A DNA stretch of 28,042 bases from a virus: positions 1 through 28,042 of the IMG/VR virus record IMGVR_UViG_3300047548_001368; one strand, written 5' to 3'. Below are positions 6,045-13,149 of the stretch, piece by piece. The notes below the pieces were generated by a model that worked only from the letters and a program-made list of their open reading frames with translations, did no database searches and was not told the origin of the DNA. Position 1 is the stretch's first letter. Each line of letters starts with the position of its first letter. Made by a program: the position numbers and the translations under genes.

Positions 6045-6707
6045 TTTTTTAGTCCAGAAAAGGTGTTTAATATCGGGAAGCCGCTGACAAGCATTTACAT
6101 AAGTGTATTCTTTCTTGGTGTCAACAATACATAAGAACTTCTGTTTTGACACCGAGTTGAGCACTTTAGAACTGTTTGGCGGCTTTCCTTTTTTAGCAAT
6201 GCTTTTTTTCAGTTTGGTCTCGTCAGAGTCAGCAATGCCTTTTTTGAGTTTACTGTATAATCGTTTATTTTCTTCGGAGCATTTTCTACCTCGCATTTTA
6301 GCAAGGGCCTCGCTAGTGTGTTTCCGTCCGTAAAATGGATTCGCCTCACCTTTTCGGGAGGTTCCATACATTGGATTGTTTTTTCCGGATTGGTCCATGT
6401 CAGTGAAACTATCATATGCGGCATATGACTTGTTAATGTATAAGGGACTCTTGACGGCATCGACTTTCTTTTGAAATTCTCGCTCCCGGAGCGTAGCCTC
6501 TTTCCGATCATTGTGTGTTGAAATAATTTTTGTTTCAAACAGATGTGGGTTGTGAGCAAGTTCTTGTTTCCAGATAGATTTATATTCTCTTGAGCAAACT
6601 GAACCGTGATAGCCGTTGTTTACTTTTTCAACTGAACTTGACCCAATGTAAAAGGGTGGGAGTTTAGAACCTTTGTAGGTAGTTAGATAAACGCAGTAAA
6701 TACTCAT
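6015..6707 (-). CDS. GIY-YIG homing endonuclease with NUMOD3 repeats
   Basis: A 230-residue free-standing homing endonuclease. The N terminus MSIYCVYLTTY followed by PPFYIGSS is the GIY-YIG core (YCVYL ... FYIGS), with catalytic R (SREYK) and E further on. NPMYG and NPFYGRKHTSEALAKM are NUMOD3 DNA-binding modules, with a helix-turn-helix-like C-terminal part. An in-frame ATG exists at 6728, but ATG 6707 aligns exactly with the start of the second GIY-YIG gene of the window (both CAGCATGA followed by TATTTACT), so I chose it. It runs opposite to its neighbours, carries its own leader hairpin and late-like promoter, and invades the end of the RNA ligase gene by 30 bases. It is probably a selfish element homing into the ligase locus. 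Confidence 0.88.
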   Translation of the reverse strand: MSIYCVYLTTYKGSKLPPFYIGSSSVEKVNNGYHGSVCSREYKSIWKQELAHNPHLFETKIISTHNDRKEATLREREFQKKVDAVKSPLYINKSYAAYDSFTDMDQSGKNNPMYGTSRKGEANPFYGRKHTSEALAKMRGRKCSEENKRLYSKLKKGIADSDETKLKKSIAKKGKPPNSSKVLNSVSKQKFLCIVDTKKEYTYVNACQRLPDIKHLFWTKKLAQNPPNPF

Positions 6708-6729
6708 GCTGATTGCTTCTTGTAGCATT

Positions 6730-6766
6730 AGAGTCCCTGGATTTGTGGTGAATCGCGAGGGACACT
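6730..6766 (-). promoter_or_regulatory. Leader hairpin of the first GIY-YIG gene
   Basis: On the minus strand AGTGTCCCT (6766-6758) pairs with AGGGACTCT (6738-6730) with a single T-T mismatch at the third pair; inside, GATT pairs with AATC. AATAAAAGTG lies just upstream and the start codon 23 bases downstream. The same fold with different paired bases precedes the GIY-YIG gene at 23435. Confidence 0.75.
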
Positions 6767-6770
6767 TTTA

Positions 6771-6799
6771 TTGACATGAAATATCTTTCATGCTATACT
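6771..6799 (+). promoter_or_regulatory. sigma70 promoter with palindrome in its spacer
   Basis: TTGACA (6771-6776), a 17-bp spacer and TATACT (6794-6799). The spacer holds the perfect inverted repeat CATGAAA-TATC-TTTCATG (6775-6792), a likely operator for a dimeric repressor. It drives the small-protein operon 6832-7420. Confidence 0.8.
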
Positions 6800-6807
6800 T
6801 ATTTATA
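6800..6807 (-). promoter_or_regulatory. T4-late-like TATAAATA box
   Basis: The minus strand reads TATAAATA, identical to the T4 late consensus, about 93 bases upstream of the GIY-YIG start at 6707. A second AATAAAAG box lies nearer the leader hairpin. Either could start the endonuclease transcript late in infection. Confidence 0.5.
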
Positions 6808-6831
6808 CCGAAACGAATATTTGTCGATAAA

Positions 6832-7020
6832 ATGAGCGAAGTGGACATGAGTTATGTGTATATCACACCAGATGATATTAAACCTGAATTTGGAGCCTGG
6901 AGTAATCGCAAAGAATGGTGTGAAAAGAATTGTAATGGCAAATGGAATTACCAACTACAAGGTAAGTTCGTTTTCAATGACGAAAAAGATTATGTGTTGT
7001 TTATGTTGAGGTGGTCGTGA
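6832..7020 (+). CDS. Small protein of the C-terminal LRW family
   Basis: A 62-residue (from ATG 6832) or 57-residue (from ATG 6847) protein ending in FVFNDEKDYVLFMLRWS. That tail recurs in five other small proteins of this window. The N-terminal part is aromatic and charged with two Cys (EWCEKNC). The in-frame ATG at 6790 lies in the promoter spacer and cannot be used from it. The codons for LRW (TTGAGGTGG) form the ribosome-binding site of the next gene, whose GTG start overlaps the stop. Function unknown. Confidence 0.75.
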   Translation: MSEVDMSYVYITPDDIKPEFGAWSNRKEWCEKNCNGKWNYQLQGKFVFNDEKDYVLFMLRWS

Positions 7021-7235
7021 TCAAAAGACAATACCATTATGGCAACGAATATGGCGACGGCATCAATTCACAATACTTTAGAAATTTTCTAAACTCACTC
7101 GACGGTGAGCGTAGTATGTGGGAAATACTTGAGGAATACGGTGCCCGAAAAGCAAAGTGTAAAAAGAAATGGTGTTATAATGTTAAATGGCACGATGAAC
7201 AAAAGTATATGATGTTTATGTTGAGGTGGTTATGA
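7017..7235 (+). CDS. Small protein of the C-terminal LRW family (paralog)
   Basis: A 72-residue protein beginning with GTG at 7017, which overlaps the previous stop as GTGA and follows GAGGTGG. It ends in WHDEQKYMMFMLRWL, a clear paralog of the tail of the preceding protein (DEKDYVLFMLRWS). The middle contains a basic KKKW block. The last codons again read TTGAGGTGG and serve as ribosome-binding site for the next gene. It probably arose by tandem duplication followed by divergence of the N-terminal part. Confidence 0.75.
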   Translation: MIKRQYHYGNEYGDGINSQYFRNFLNSLDGERSMWEILEEYGARKAKCKKKWCYNVKWHDEQKYMMFMLRWL

Positions 7236-7420
7236 AAGACGAAAGTCACTTGCCAGTAAGTGAGCAGAGCCTGGTATTCAGGCTCCGCAAACGAGCAGAG
7301 ATACGTAGGCAGATACAGGATCGTAAGTCAGTGCAAGAAGGTCGACCGGACCGTATTGCAGACTTGTTGGAAGAAGCTGCTGCTCGCATAGAGCAGTTAG
7401 AAGGTGGCGCCACGCCTTGA
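7232..7420 (+). CDS. Small helical protein
   Basis: A 62-residue protein starting at an ATGA overlap, with GAGGTGG upstream. Residues about 14-60 are strongly helical with regular Arg/Glu/Leu spacing, ending in RIADLLEEAAARIEQL, a short coiled-coil pattern common in small phage proteins of unknown function. Last gene of the operon; the 98 bases after it hold no gene and separate it from the convergent glycosyltransferase-like gene. Confidence 0.72.
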   Translation: MKDESHLPVSEQSLVFRLRKRAEIRRQIQDRKSVQEGRPDRIADLLEEAAARIEQLEGGATP

Positions 7421-7518
7421 CCTCTGTGAGAGCATGTTGAAGTAGCAGGCGGGTGAAAGGTAGGCGTTAGACGTCGAGCGGCAAGAACCAAATGCTTGCA
7501 CCGTATTCGTAAGCGGTT

Positions 7519-8682
7519 TTATTTTAATAATTTTTTTACGCCTGCCAAATCGACTTTATGCAATGGCAGTTCTCTACCGTCGACCCGACCGTTGTTCCAA
7601 AGTCGAATTGCGGTTTCGAAATTGTCAACGAGCTCGTTGACAATACGCTTTTTAAAATCCCCGTAGAAATGCTCGAAGTTGTGCTCTAGCACAGGCATCA
7701 TTTCTTGATGCATGTCTTGCAGATCACTGCGACTCATTGAACATAAACGTTGAGTTTGATCAACAATGGCTTGTAGTCGTTGATCGGGATCCTGGATGTT
7801 GTCGTAACTTTCGTCAATCCAGCGATCAAATGTTTCGAATCCGTAACTCTTGAGATATGCTAGATTACCAGGTGCTGCTGCTAACATAAACGGACGCTGT
7901 GCTACAATAGGTTTGAAAATCTTCTCAGTGAGATGCAGCTTATCGTAGTAAAACACTGTTTCTGTCACGATATGCCAGAATCCTGACTCCCATAATTCAA
8001 TCTCCTGATTTCCAAAATCAGCACTGATATTTCCTGTGCTATTTTTTCGATCTAGTACCAATGCATTCTTGATATTTTTTTGAATCAACTTGCAGGCTGA
8101 TTCACTGAGTTTGGTATGCGGATTTGCAATCTCTTGTTGCCAGGTTCCGTATTCAGTTTGCTCTAGCTGCAAACTTACATGCCCTTGATCTAATAGATTG
8201 CAATGAGCAAGACGTGCTACTAAGTTAAGGCGATAGCTGCGATCATTGACATAAAGTCGATTCAATGATAGATATGGTCGTGACCATTCTGAGTTGTGTT
8301 TGACATATTGTCCGTCTCTATACCAATCCAATGCAGCAAAGCCGTGAAAAAAGTAATACCAATCCTGATAATTCTGCTGCCTACAGACATCTTTTTTTAG
8401 TTTGCTAATTTCGCTGTTGGCCAACAGTTGGCATTTTTTACTTGAGGTAAATGTTGATAGATTTTTAACACTGTCGATGTAAATAGGTTCTTGATCAAAA
8501 TAATAACAAGAATTTTCTAGGCTAGACGCTCTCTGAATCCTATACAGACTGGTTGCGTATCTTCCTCGACACAGATCTTTGAGGTCAACTGACCCGAACC
8601 GCAAGAACATTACGTCTTGTAAGTTCAGTGGTCCTAGTAGGTGTCGGTAGAGGATGTAGTAAAAATTTTCGATAGAAAACAT
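7519..8682 (-). CDS. Glycosyltransferase-like protein (paralog of the gene at 27206)
   Basis: A 387-residue cytoplasmic protein. It shares ordered blocks with the truncated gene at 27206-28042: FDQEPIYID, DWYYFFHGFAALDWYR and, near the C terminus, ETVFYYDKLHLTEKIFKPIVAQRPFMLAAAP. The last block (T-E-K-I/T-F-K-x-I-x-x-x-x-P-F) resembles the nucleotide-sugar-binding C-terminal part of GT-B-type fucosyltransferase-like enzymes. I infer transfer of a sugar to DNA, a virion protein or a surface glycan; the substrate cannot be read from sequence. No Shine-Dalgarno is visible; TTTAAATA (8701-8694 on the minus strand) lies 12 bases before the ATG and may be a late promoter. Confidence 0.7.
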   Translation of the reverse strand: MFSIENFYYILYRHLLGPLNLQDVMFLRFGSVDLKDLCRGRYATSLYRIQRASSLENSCYYFDQEPIYIDSVKNLSTFTSSKKCQLLANSEISKLKKDVCRQQNYQDWYYFFHGFAALDWYRDGQYVKHNSEWSRPYLSLNRLYVNDRSYRLNLVARLAHCNLLDQGHVSLQLEQTEYGTWQQEIANPHTKLSESACKLIQKNIKNALVLDRKNSTGNISADFGNQEIELWESGFWHIVTETVFYYDKLHLTEKIFKPIVAQRPFMLAAAPGNLAYLKSYGFETFDRWIDESYDNIQDPDQRLQAIVDQTQRLCSMSRSDLQDMHQEMMPVLEHNFEHFYGDFKKRIVNELVDNFETAIRLWNNGRVDGRELPLHKVDLAGVKKLLK

Positions 8683-8703
8683 AGCAGATTCTGTATTTAA
8701 ACG

Positions 8704-8782
8704 GTAATACCCAAGTACTACATTTAATACCCGACCATTGTGTCGGGTTTCTCTTGGCCGGAAATTCGCGTTTTGCTATAAT
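8704..8782 (+). promoter_or_regulatory. GTAATAC motif, terminator-like hairpin and sigma70 promoter
   Basis: GTAATAC (8704-8710) and AGTACTAC (8714-8721) are followed by hairpin CCCGAC/GTCGGG (8730-8735/8742-8747) with TTT, then -35 TTGGCC (8754-8759), a 17-bp spacer and TATAAT (8777-8782). The hairpin may insulate the promoter from read-through. Confidence 0.85.
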
Positions 8783-8811
8783 ACATTTACTGAAGCAACA
8801 AGGAGTCCAAA

Positions 8812-8988
8812 TTGAGCCAAGTTAAAGAACTAGTCCTGGACATCGAGTACCTGCTGGAGCAAGGCCGGAGCTTTGCCGAAGTAGCTCGTGAACTGGAAAT
8901 TCCTATCAATTTTGTGATTGAAGCTGCTGAAGTAATTGAGCAAAGCCAATTGGAAGACTGTAGCCCTTACGCAACAATCAACAGTTGA
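8812..8988 (+). CDS. Small HTH-like protein, TTG start
   Basis: A 58-residue protein starting at TTG 8812, six bases after AAGGAG (8800-8805). Residues 20-41 (SFAEVARELEIPINFVIEAA) have the helix-turn-helix pattern of short phage DNA-binding proteins, and the C terminus is polar. The predicted transcript starts near 8789. The stop codon TGA (8986-8988) lies inside the -35 box of the next promoter. It may regulate that promoter; this is inference from position. Confidence 0.78.
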   Translation: MSQVKELVLDIEYLLEQGRSFAEVARELEIPINFVIEAAEVIEQSQLEDCSPYATINS

Positions 8989-9013
8989 CCACAAATTCCC
9001 AATCCGTTACAAT
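8985..9013 (+). promoter_or_regulatory. sigma70 promoter of the AAA+ gene, overlapping a stop codon
   Basis: TTGACC (8985-8990), a 17-bp spacer and TACAAT (9008-9013). The TGA inside TTGACC is the stop codon of the preceding gene, the same arrangement as at 13954. Confidence 0.75.
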
Positions 9014-9055
9014 AACGACTTAACAACATTTTTCAACCCCCTCCGAAAGGTAATT

Positions 9056-10138
9056 ATGTCTGATTCACGCACCGTCACTTCTACCCAGGCTCGCAAGTCC
9101 ATCCTGCAAGCCTTCAAGGTTCAACGTCCCATCTTCCTGTGGGGCCCTCCTGGTATCGGCAAATCCGAACTGGTTGAAGGTATTACCAAAGAACTCGGCG
9201 GTGTCATGTATGACCTGCGCCTTGGCCAGATGGAACCCACTGACATTCGTGGTATTCCGTTCTACAACAAGGACACTGGTATGATGGACTGGGCGGCTCC
9301 TGTGGACCTGCCCGACGAAGCAACTGCTAGCCAGTATCCCATTGTCGTCTTGTTCTTGGACGAAATGAACTCGGCCCCTGCCTCAGTGCAATCGGCTGCC
9401 TACCAGCTGATCCTGAACCGCCGAATTGGCAAGTACAAACTGCCCAACAACGTTGTCATGGTTGCCGCAGGTAACCGTGAGTCGGACAAAGGTGTTACTT
9501 TCCGCATGCCGACTCCGCTGGCAAACCGCTTCATCCACCAAGAGATGAAGGTTGATTTCCCCAGCTGGCAAGAGTGGGCTGTGCAGAACAAGATTCACAA
9601 GGACGTGGTTGGTTACTTGAGCTTTGCCAAGCAAGACCTCTACGACTTTGACGCCAAGTCCGCAAGCCGTGCGTTCGCTACTCCGCGTAGCTGGAGCTTC
9701 GTGTCGCAACTGCTGGACGACCAAGTGGAAGACGACACCCTGGTTAACCTGATTGCAGGTACTGTGGGCGAAGGTCTTGCTGTGAAGTTCATGGCACACC
9801 GCAAGGTTGCCAGCAAGATGCCGAACCCTGTGGATATCCTCAAGGGCAAGGTCAAGGACTTGCAGGTCAAAGAAGTTTCGGCTATGTACTCGCTGGTTAT
9901 CAGCATGTGCTATGAGCTCAAGGGTGCGGTTGAGAACAAGACCGCAGACAAGGACTTCCACGAGATGGCCGATAACTTCCTGGGCTACATGATGAAGAAC
10001 TTCGAGACTGAGCTGGTTGTGATGGGCGCTCGTATTGCTCTTACCACATACGATCTGCCGTTCCTGCCTACCAAGCTCAAGAACTTCGACGAGTTCCATA
10101 GCCGTTATGGCAAGTACATCCTGCAAGCTAGTGCTTGA
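9056..10138 (+). CDS. MoxR/CobS-like AAA+ ATPase
   Basis: A 360-residue AAA+ ATPase of the MoxR branch. Walker A GPPGIGKSE is at 30-38, Walker B VVLFLDEMN at about 97-105, sensor 1 VAAGN at 136-140 and the arginine-finger region PLANRF at 154-159. The C-terminal 190 residues form a helical domain. ATG 9056 follows GAAAGG; an open frame upstream overlaps the small HTH gene and the promoter and is not used. MoxR ATPases act with VWA-domain proteins to mature or remodel complexes, or, as CobS with CobT, in cobalt insertion; related AAA+ genes in marine T4-like phages are often called cobS. The VWA partner is at 14009. A strong terminator follows. Confidence 0.92.
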   Translation: MSDSRTVTSTQARKSILQAFKVQRPIFLWGPPGIGKSELVEGITKELGGVMYDLRLGQMEPTDIRGIPFYNKDTGMMDWAAPVDLPDEATASQYPIVVLFLDEMNSAPASVQSAAYQLILNRRIGKYKLPNNVVMVAAGNRESDKGVTFRMPTPLANRFIHQEMKVDFPSWQEWAVQNKIHKDVVGYLSFAKQDLYDFDAKSASRAFATPRSWSFVSQLLDDQVEDDTLVNLIAGTVGEGLAVKFMAHRKVASKMPNPVDILKGKVKDLQVKEVSAMYSLVISMCYELKGAVENKTADKDFHEMADNFLGYMMKNFETELVVMGARIALTTYDLPFLPTKLKNFDEFHSRYGKYILQASA

Positions 10139-10151
10139 TAGGTGAGGGGGT

Positions 10152-10178
10152 GGGGCAGTGGCAACACTGCCCCTTTTT
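10152..10178 (+). terminator. Rho-independent terminator
   Basis: GGGGCAGTG, loop GCAA, CACTGCCCC and TTTTT form a perfect 9-bp stem with T-run, starting 13 bases after the AAA+ gene stop. Confidence 0.95.
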
Positions 10179-10180
10179 CT

Positions 10181-10510
10181 ATGAAGTACAAGGTAACTAA
10201 ACTCGATGGGCGTTATTCCTACAGTGCCAGTTTTTGCTGGTGCCTAGAGTTTACTCGCAGTGAATGGAAGGGCTCGGGTGTGCTGGATTTTGATCAAGCA
10301 CGGCGTTGGATGAATGAGACCTGGGGCTGGAGTCAAGACGTTGAAACCATGAACGACATGGCCCGAGAACTCAACAAAAAATTTCAACCCTGGGACGACA
10401 TAATTAATCGGCATTGGGCCTACTCTATCAAGTATCGAGACTATCGCATATATCTCAAAAGCGATGCTGAACTGAGTTGGTTTCAGCTAGCTCACCCAAA
10501 TGAAATCTAA
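10181..10510 (+). CDS. Small aromatic-rich protein (distant LRW-family member)
   Basis: A 109-residue protein rich in Trp, Tyr and Arg. The first ATG after the terminator is at 10181, only two bases past its T-run, with no Shine-Dalgarno, so expression depends on read-through or an unseen signal. The C terminus YLKSDAELSWFQLAHPN is a divergent version of the tail shared by the small paralogs at 6832, 7017, 20221 and 20535. Overlaps the next gene by 11 bases. Function unknown. Confidence 0.65.
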   Translation: MKYKVTKLDGRYSYSASFCWCLEFTRSEWKGSGVLDFDQARRWMNETWGWSQDVETMNDMARELNKKFQPWDDIINRHWAYSIKYRDYRIYLKSDAELSWFQLAHPNEI

Positions 10511-10781
10511 AGTCATTGTCAAAAAGAACTTGATTATCTTTCGCAACCGCGGAGAATGGTCAGATATCTATGCTCGGATTCTCAAAGAATTTGGCATGGG
10601 CATGGCTGTGCGTACACGACTGCGTCGCGAACTAGGGTTTACATATCGCACTTACCAAGAGTGGATTGTGTTTGATCGCACAGGGGATCGCGAACGCCGG
10701 TATTGCGAAGAACAAGTACACTTAGATTTTTACAACGAAGCCGCGCAGAGTTGGTTCCAATTAAAATATCTAAATTTGTAA
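10500..10781 (+). CDS. Small basic protein (distant LRW-family member)
   Basis: A 93-residue basic protein with an Arg-rich centre (RTRLRRELGFTYRTYQEW). It ends in LDFYNEAAQSWFQLKYLNL, close to the end of the preceding protein (DAELSWFQL), so the two form a tandem paralogous pair like 6832/7017 and 20221/20535. No ribosome-binding site of its own; start overlaps the previous gene. Function unknown. Confidence 0.65.
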   Translation: MKSKVIVKKNLIIFRNRGEWSDIYARILKEFGMGMAVRTRLRRELGFTYRTYQEWIVFDRTGDRERRYCEEQVHLDFYNEAAQSWFQLKYLNL

Positions 10782-10790
10782 ATTTTTAGA

Positions 10791-10798
10791 CATAAATA
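10791..10798 (+). promoter_or_regulatory. Late-promoter-like CATAAATA box
   Basis: CATAAATA fits the NATAAATA late consensus described for T4-like cyanophages and lies 28 bases upstream of the PP-loop gene start. No sigma70-type -35 is visible. Confidence 0.5.
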
Positions 10799-10826
10799 AT
10801 AGTCTTCATTTAGCTTCACCTCTAGT

Positions 10827-12029
10827 ATGTTTACAAACCACAAACCCGTGGATACCACGGCTCCGTTGTCTTTCTTTTCTCACCAAGGATACTATGTAGT
10901 TGGCAAAGATATTTTTCGTAACAAGGTATACGCTATGCAAGAAGCGACCAGAAAACGAATGTCGCCCGAGGAAATGCGTTGGGTGTTTAACGACGAAACA
11001 TTTAAAAAATTAGACTGGAAAAACTCATCTGGTGTATCGTTAACTGAACTGTATAGGATGCGGGCACAGCAACTCCGTGAAAAATATAATTATTTGATTT
11101 TGACGTTCAGTGGCGGTGGCGACAGCACCAACGTGCTAGATTCCTTCATTCTCAATAACATCCACCTTGACGAAGTAGTAGTGACTTGGGCAAGATCGCA
11201 AACTGCAGGCAGATATACGCCTAGTCTGAACACTGATGCTACGAATTACAATAGCGAATGGGACTTTCTTGTAGAACCAAAATTAAAATGGCTAGAAAAG
11301 GTTGCGCCAAAGACAAAAATTACTATTCTAGATAATTTCGAAGACATGCGCCCCGAAGAACCTTATGACGATTTTATGTCACTGACTGGAAAACATGGCT
11401 GGCAGTCAATCAAGAGATGGGCAGGGGTCGACCAGTTACTAATGTCACGGCAAGAGCAACACAAGAATTGTGCAGTGATAATGGGTGTTAACCCTCCACT
11501 TGTGTGTCGACTTAAAAGACATTTTTTGGCTTTTTTTGCCGATGGCCAAACAACTACGTACATGTCTGATTATACGCCACGTGGCGAAAGAAAAATAGAA
11601 TTTTTTTATTGGACTCCAGACATGCCCGAAATTGTCAAAGAACAATCTCATGCACTTTTAAAAAATCTAAAGTTGAATCCACAGTTTCAGAATCTGATTC
11701 AAGAAATTCAAATCAACAAATCTGAAACCACAACCAAACTTACCAAAAGACAACGTGAAGATCAACGTCGTTGGATTAAGTCTGTTCTATATCCAACATA
11801 TGACTATCAATCTCTTCAAGTTGATAAAAACAGCAGACCTATCGGTCGATCGGAATGGTTTTCGTGGTTGTTTAACAACCCACACTCAGAAGAAATTGTT
11901 CAGCCACATTTTAGTGCTGTAACGTCTCATCAGAATATCATTGATCCACGGTTTTTTGTATCAGAAAACGAAGAAGTGTGCGATTACCGTCCTTATTTTT
12001 CAAAATTTTATTACATAGGAGATTTGTAA
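10827..12029 (+). CDS. PP-loop ATPase of unknown substrate
   Basis: A 400-residue protein with a PP-loop pyrophosphatase motif LTFSGGGDST (92-101) after a hydrophobic strand, as in enzymes that adenylate a carbonyl or amide before amidation, thiolation or similar chemistry (asparagine synthase, QueC, PAPS reductase, TilS). A roughly 90-residue N-terminal region precedes it and about 300 residues follow, which does not fit QueC or TilS architecture I know. No signal peptide or membrane segment. It follows the late-like CATAAATA box and has no Shine-Dalgarno; the next gene begins one base after its stop. It may modify a nucleobase or a small molecule. Confidence 0.72.
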   Translation: MFTNHKPVDTTAPLSFFSHQGYYVVGKDIFRNKVYAMQEATRKRMSPEEMRWVFNDETFKKLDWKNSSGVSLTELYRMRAQQLREKYNYLILTFSGGGDSTNVLDSFILNNIHLDEVVVTWARSQTAGRYTPSLNTDATNYNSEWDFLVEPKLKWLEKVAPKTKITILDNFEDMRPEEPYDDFMSLTGKHGWQSIKRWAGVDQLLMSRQEQHKNCAVIMGVNPPLVCRLKRHFLAFFADGQTTTYMSDYTPRGERKIEFFYWTPDMPEIVKEQSHALLKNLKLNPQFQNLIQEIQINKSETTTKLTKRQREDQRRWIKSVLYPTYDYQSLQVDKNSRPIGRSEWFSWLFNNPHSEEIVQPHFSAVTSHQNIIDPRFFVSENEEVCDYRPYFSKFYYIGDL

Positions 12030-12030
12030 A

Positions 12031-13041
12031 ATGTTTCATTTTTTAAGGAGAACCAAGTTGAAACTTATTAATTTATTAAAATCATTTGCTATAGTACTAG
12101 GTATTTCAGCAAGTTCAGCTCTATTGCCAGCGGCTGCTAGCCAACCTTGGCCCGCCAGGCCAATTCAGATCATTGCACCAATCGATGCCGGGACTTTGCA
12201 AGATACTCTCGCTAGAAAGCTGGCAACTGATTTGTCAGCTCGGTGGAATCAAACTGTGACCGTGGTCAACCAGCCCGGAGCAGCAGGCGCACTTGGCACA
12301 AAGACCGTTGCTGACTCTCCGGCCGACGGATATACCATTGGACTAATTAGTGCAACCTTTACTGGTACTATGGCTACCAGAAACAACTTGCCATTCAGCA
12401 GAGATAAACTCACTGGTGTAGTAAAATTTGCCACACAAGAGTTTATAATCTTTGCTAACAAAAATGCACCGTTTGACAACGTTCAACAGATGGTTGCCTT
12501 TGCTCGCGCCAACCCGGGTAAACTGGACTACGCAACACCCGGAGCAGGTTCTTATGTGAACATAACCATGGAGCACTTGGCCAAAACACAAGATTTACAA
12601 TTTGTTCACGTGCCGTATCGCAATCTAATGCAAGCAGCACCTGACGTAGTCGGTGGTCGACTCCAGATGATGATTACCAGTGCAAATAGCACCTTGGACG
12701 GATTGGTCTCCAAAGGAGACATGAAGATTATCGGGGGACTAGGAAAAACTCCAAAGCACAAAGGCACAGCAATTCAATCGTTGTCCTTGGTATCGCCCTC
12801 GGTGCATGCAAATGGTTATTATGGAATCGTTGTTCCTGCTGGTACACCTGCCCCGGTAGTAGAAAAGATCCACAAGGATGTAATTGACATTGTCTCTGCT
12901 CCTGCATTCCAACAAGCGGTTATTACACTAGGTGGCCTCCCTGCACCAGCTAGTGTGCCAGGCGAGTTCAATCGCTGGATCGACGACGAAGTTGAAAGAC
13001 TTAAAAAAATCATTGTGCAAGCCAACGTAAAGATTGAGTAA
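12031..13041 (+). CDS. TctC/Bug-family periplasmic substrate-binding protein
   Basis: A 336-residue extracytoplasmic binding protein of the Bug/TctC family, which captures carboxylates or similar solutes for tripartite tricarboxylate transporters. After a signal peptide (hydrophobic core about 15-34, AAAS near 34-37) the mature part begins WPARPIQIIAP, then VNQPGAAGALGTK..ADSPADGYTIG, YATPGAGSYVN, VPYRN, GGRLQMM and GYYGIVVPAGTPAPVV, all family hallmarks. ATG 12031 follows AGGAG (12017-12021); a TTG at 12058 with AAGGAG would give a neater signal peptide and cannot be excluded. No transporter membrane genes are nearby. It is a likely auxiliary gene taken from a betaproteobacterial host. A terminator follows. 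Confidence 0.93.
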   Translation: MFHFLRRTKLKLINLLKSFAIVLGISASSALLPAAASQPWPARPIQIIAPIDAGTLQDTLARKLATDLSARWNQTVTVVNQPGAAGALGTKTVADSPADGYTIGLISATFTGTMATRNNLPFSRDKLTGVVKFATQEFIIFANKNAPFDNVQQMVAFARANPGKLDYATPGAGSYVNITMEHLAKTQDLQFVHVPYRNLMQAAPDVVGGRLQMMITSANSTLDGLVSKGDMKIIGGLGKTPKHKGTAIQSLSLVSPSVHANGYYGIVVPAGTPAPVVEKIHKDVIDIVSAPAFQQAVITLGGLPAPASVPGEFNRWIDDEVERLKKIIVQANVKIE

Positions 13042-13054
13042 GTACAAAGTATAC

Positions 13055-13081
13055 AAAAAGCTCGCTTAGGCGGGCTTTTTT
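13055..13081 (+). terminator. Rho-independent terminator
   Basis: AAAAA-GCTCGC, loop TTAG, GCGGGC-TTTTTT (one G-T pair) begins 14 bases after the binding-protein stop and closes the PP-loop/TctC unit. Confidence 0.92.
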
Positions 13082-13149
13082 GTGGCCGCACTACACAGAT
13101 ACACAAATCATCTAAAGAATTGCTGTAAAACGCCCGAAACCCAAAAAAT

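Noticed and set aside
7421-7518. A gene or strong terminator between the convergent genes
   Set aside because: I found no open frame with a start signal and no stable GC stem followed by T; the AT-rich end may still stop transcription weakly.
8936-9055. N-terminal extension of the AAA+ protein to 8936
   Set aside because: The extension overlaps the small HTH gene and the promoter at 8985-9013; ATG 9056 has a ribosome-binding site and fits the domain boundary.
9383-10126. Long open frame (247 codons) on the minus strand opposite the AAA+ ATPase
   Set aside because: It lies wholly within a gene with complete Walker and sensor motifs and has no promoter or ribosome-binding site of its own.
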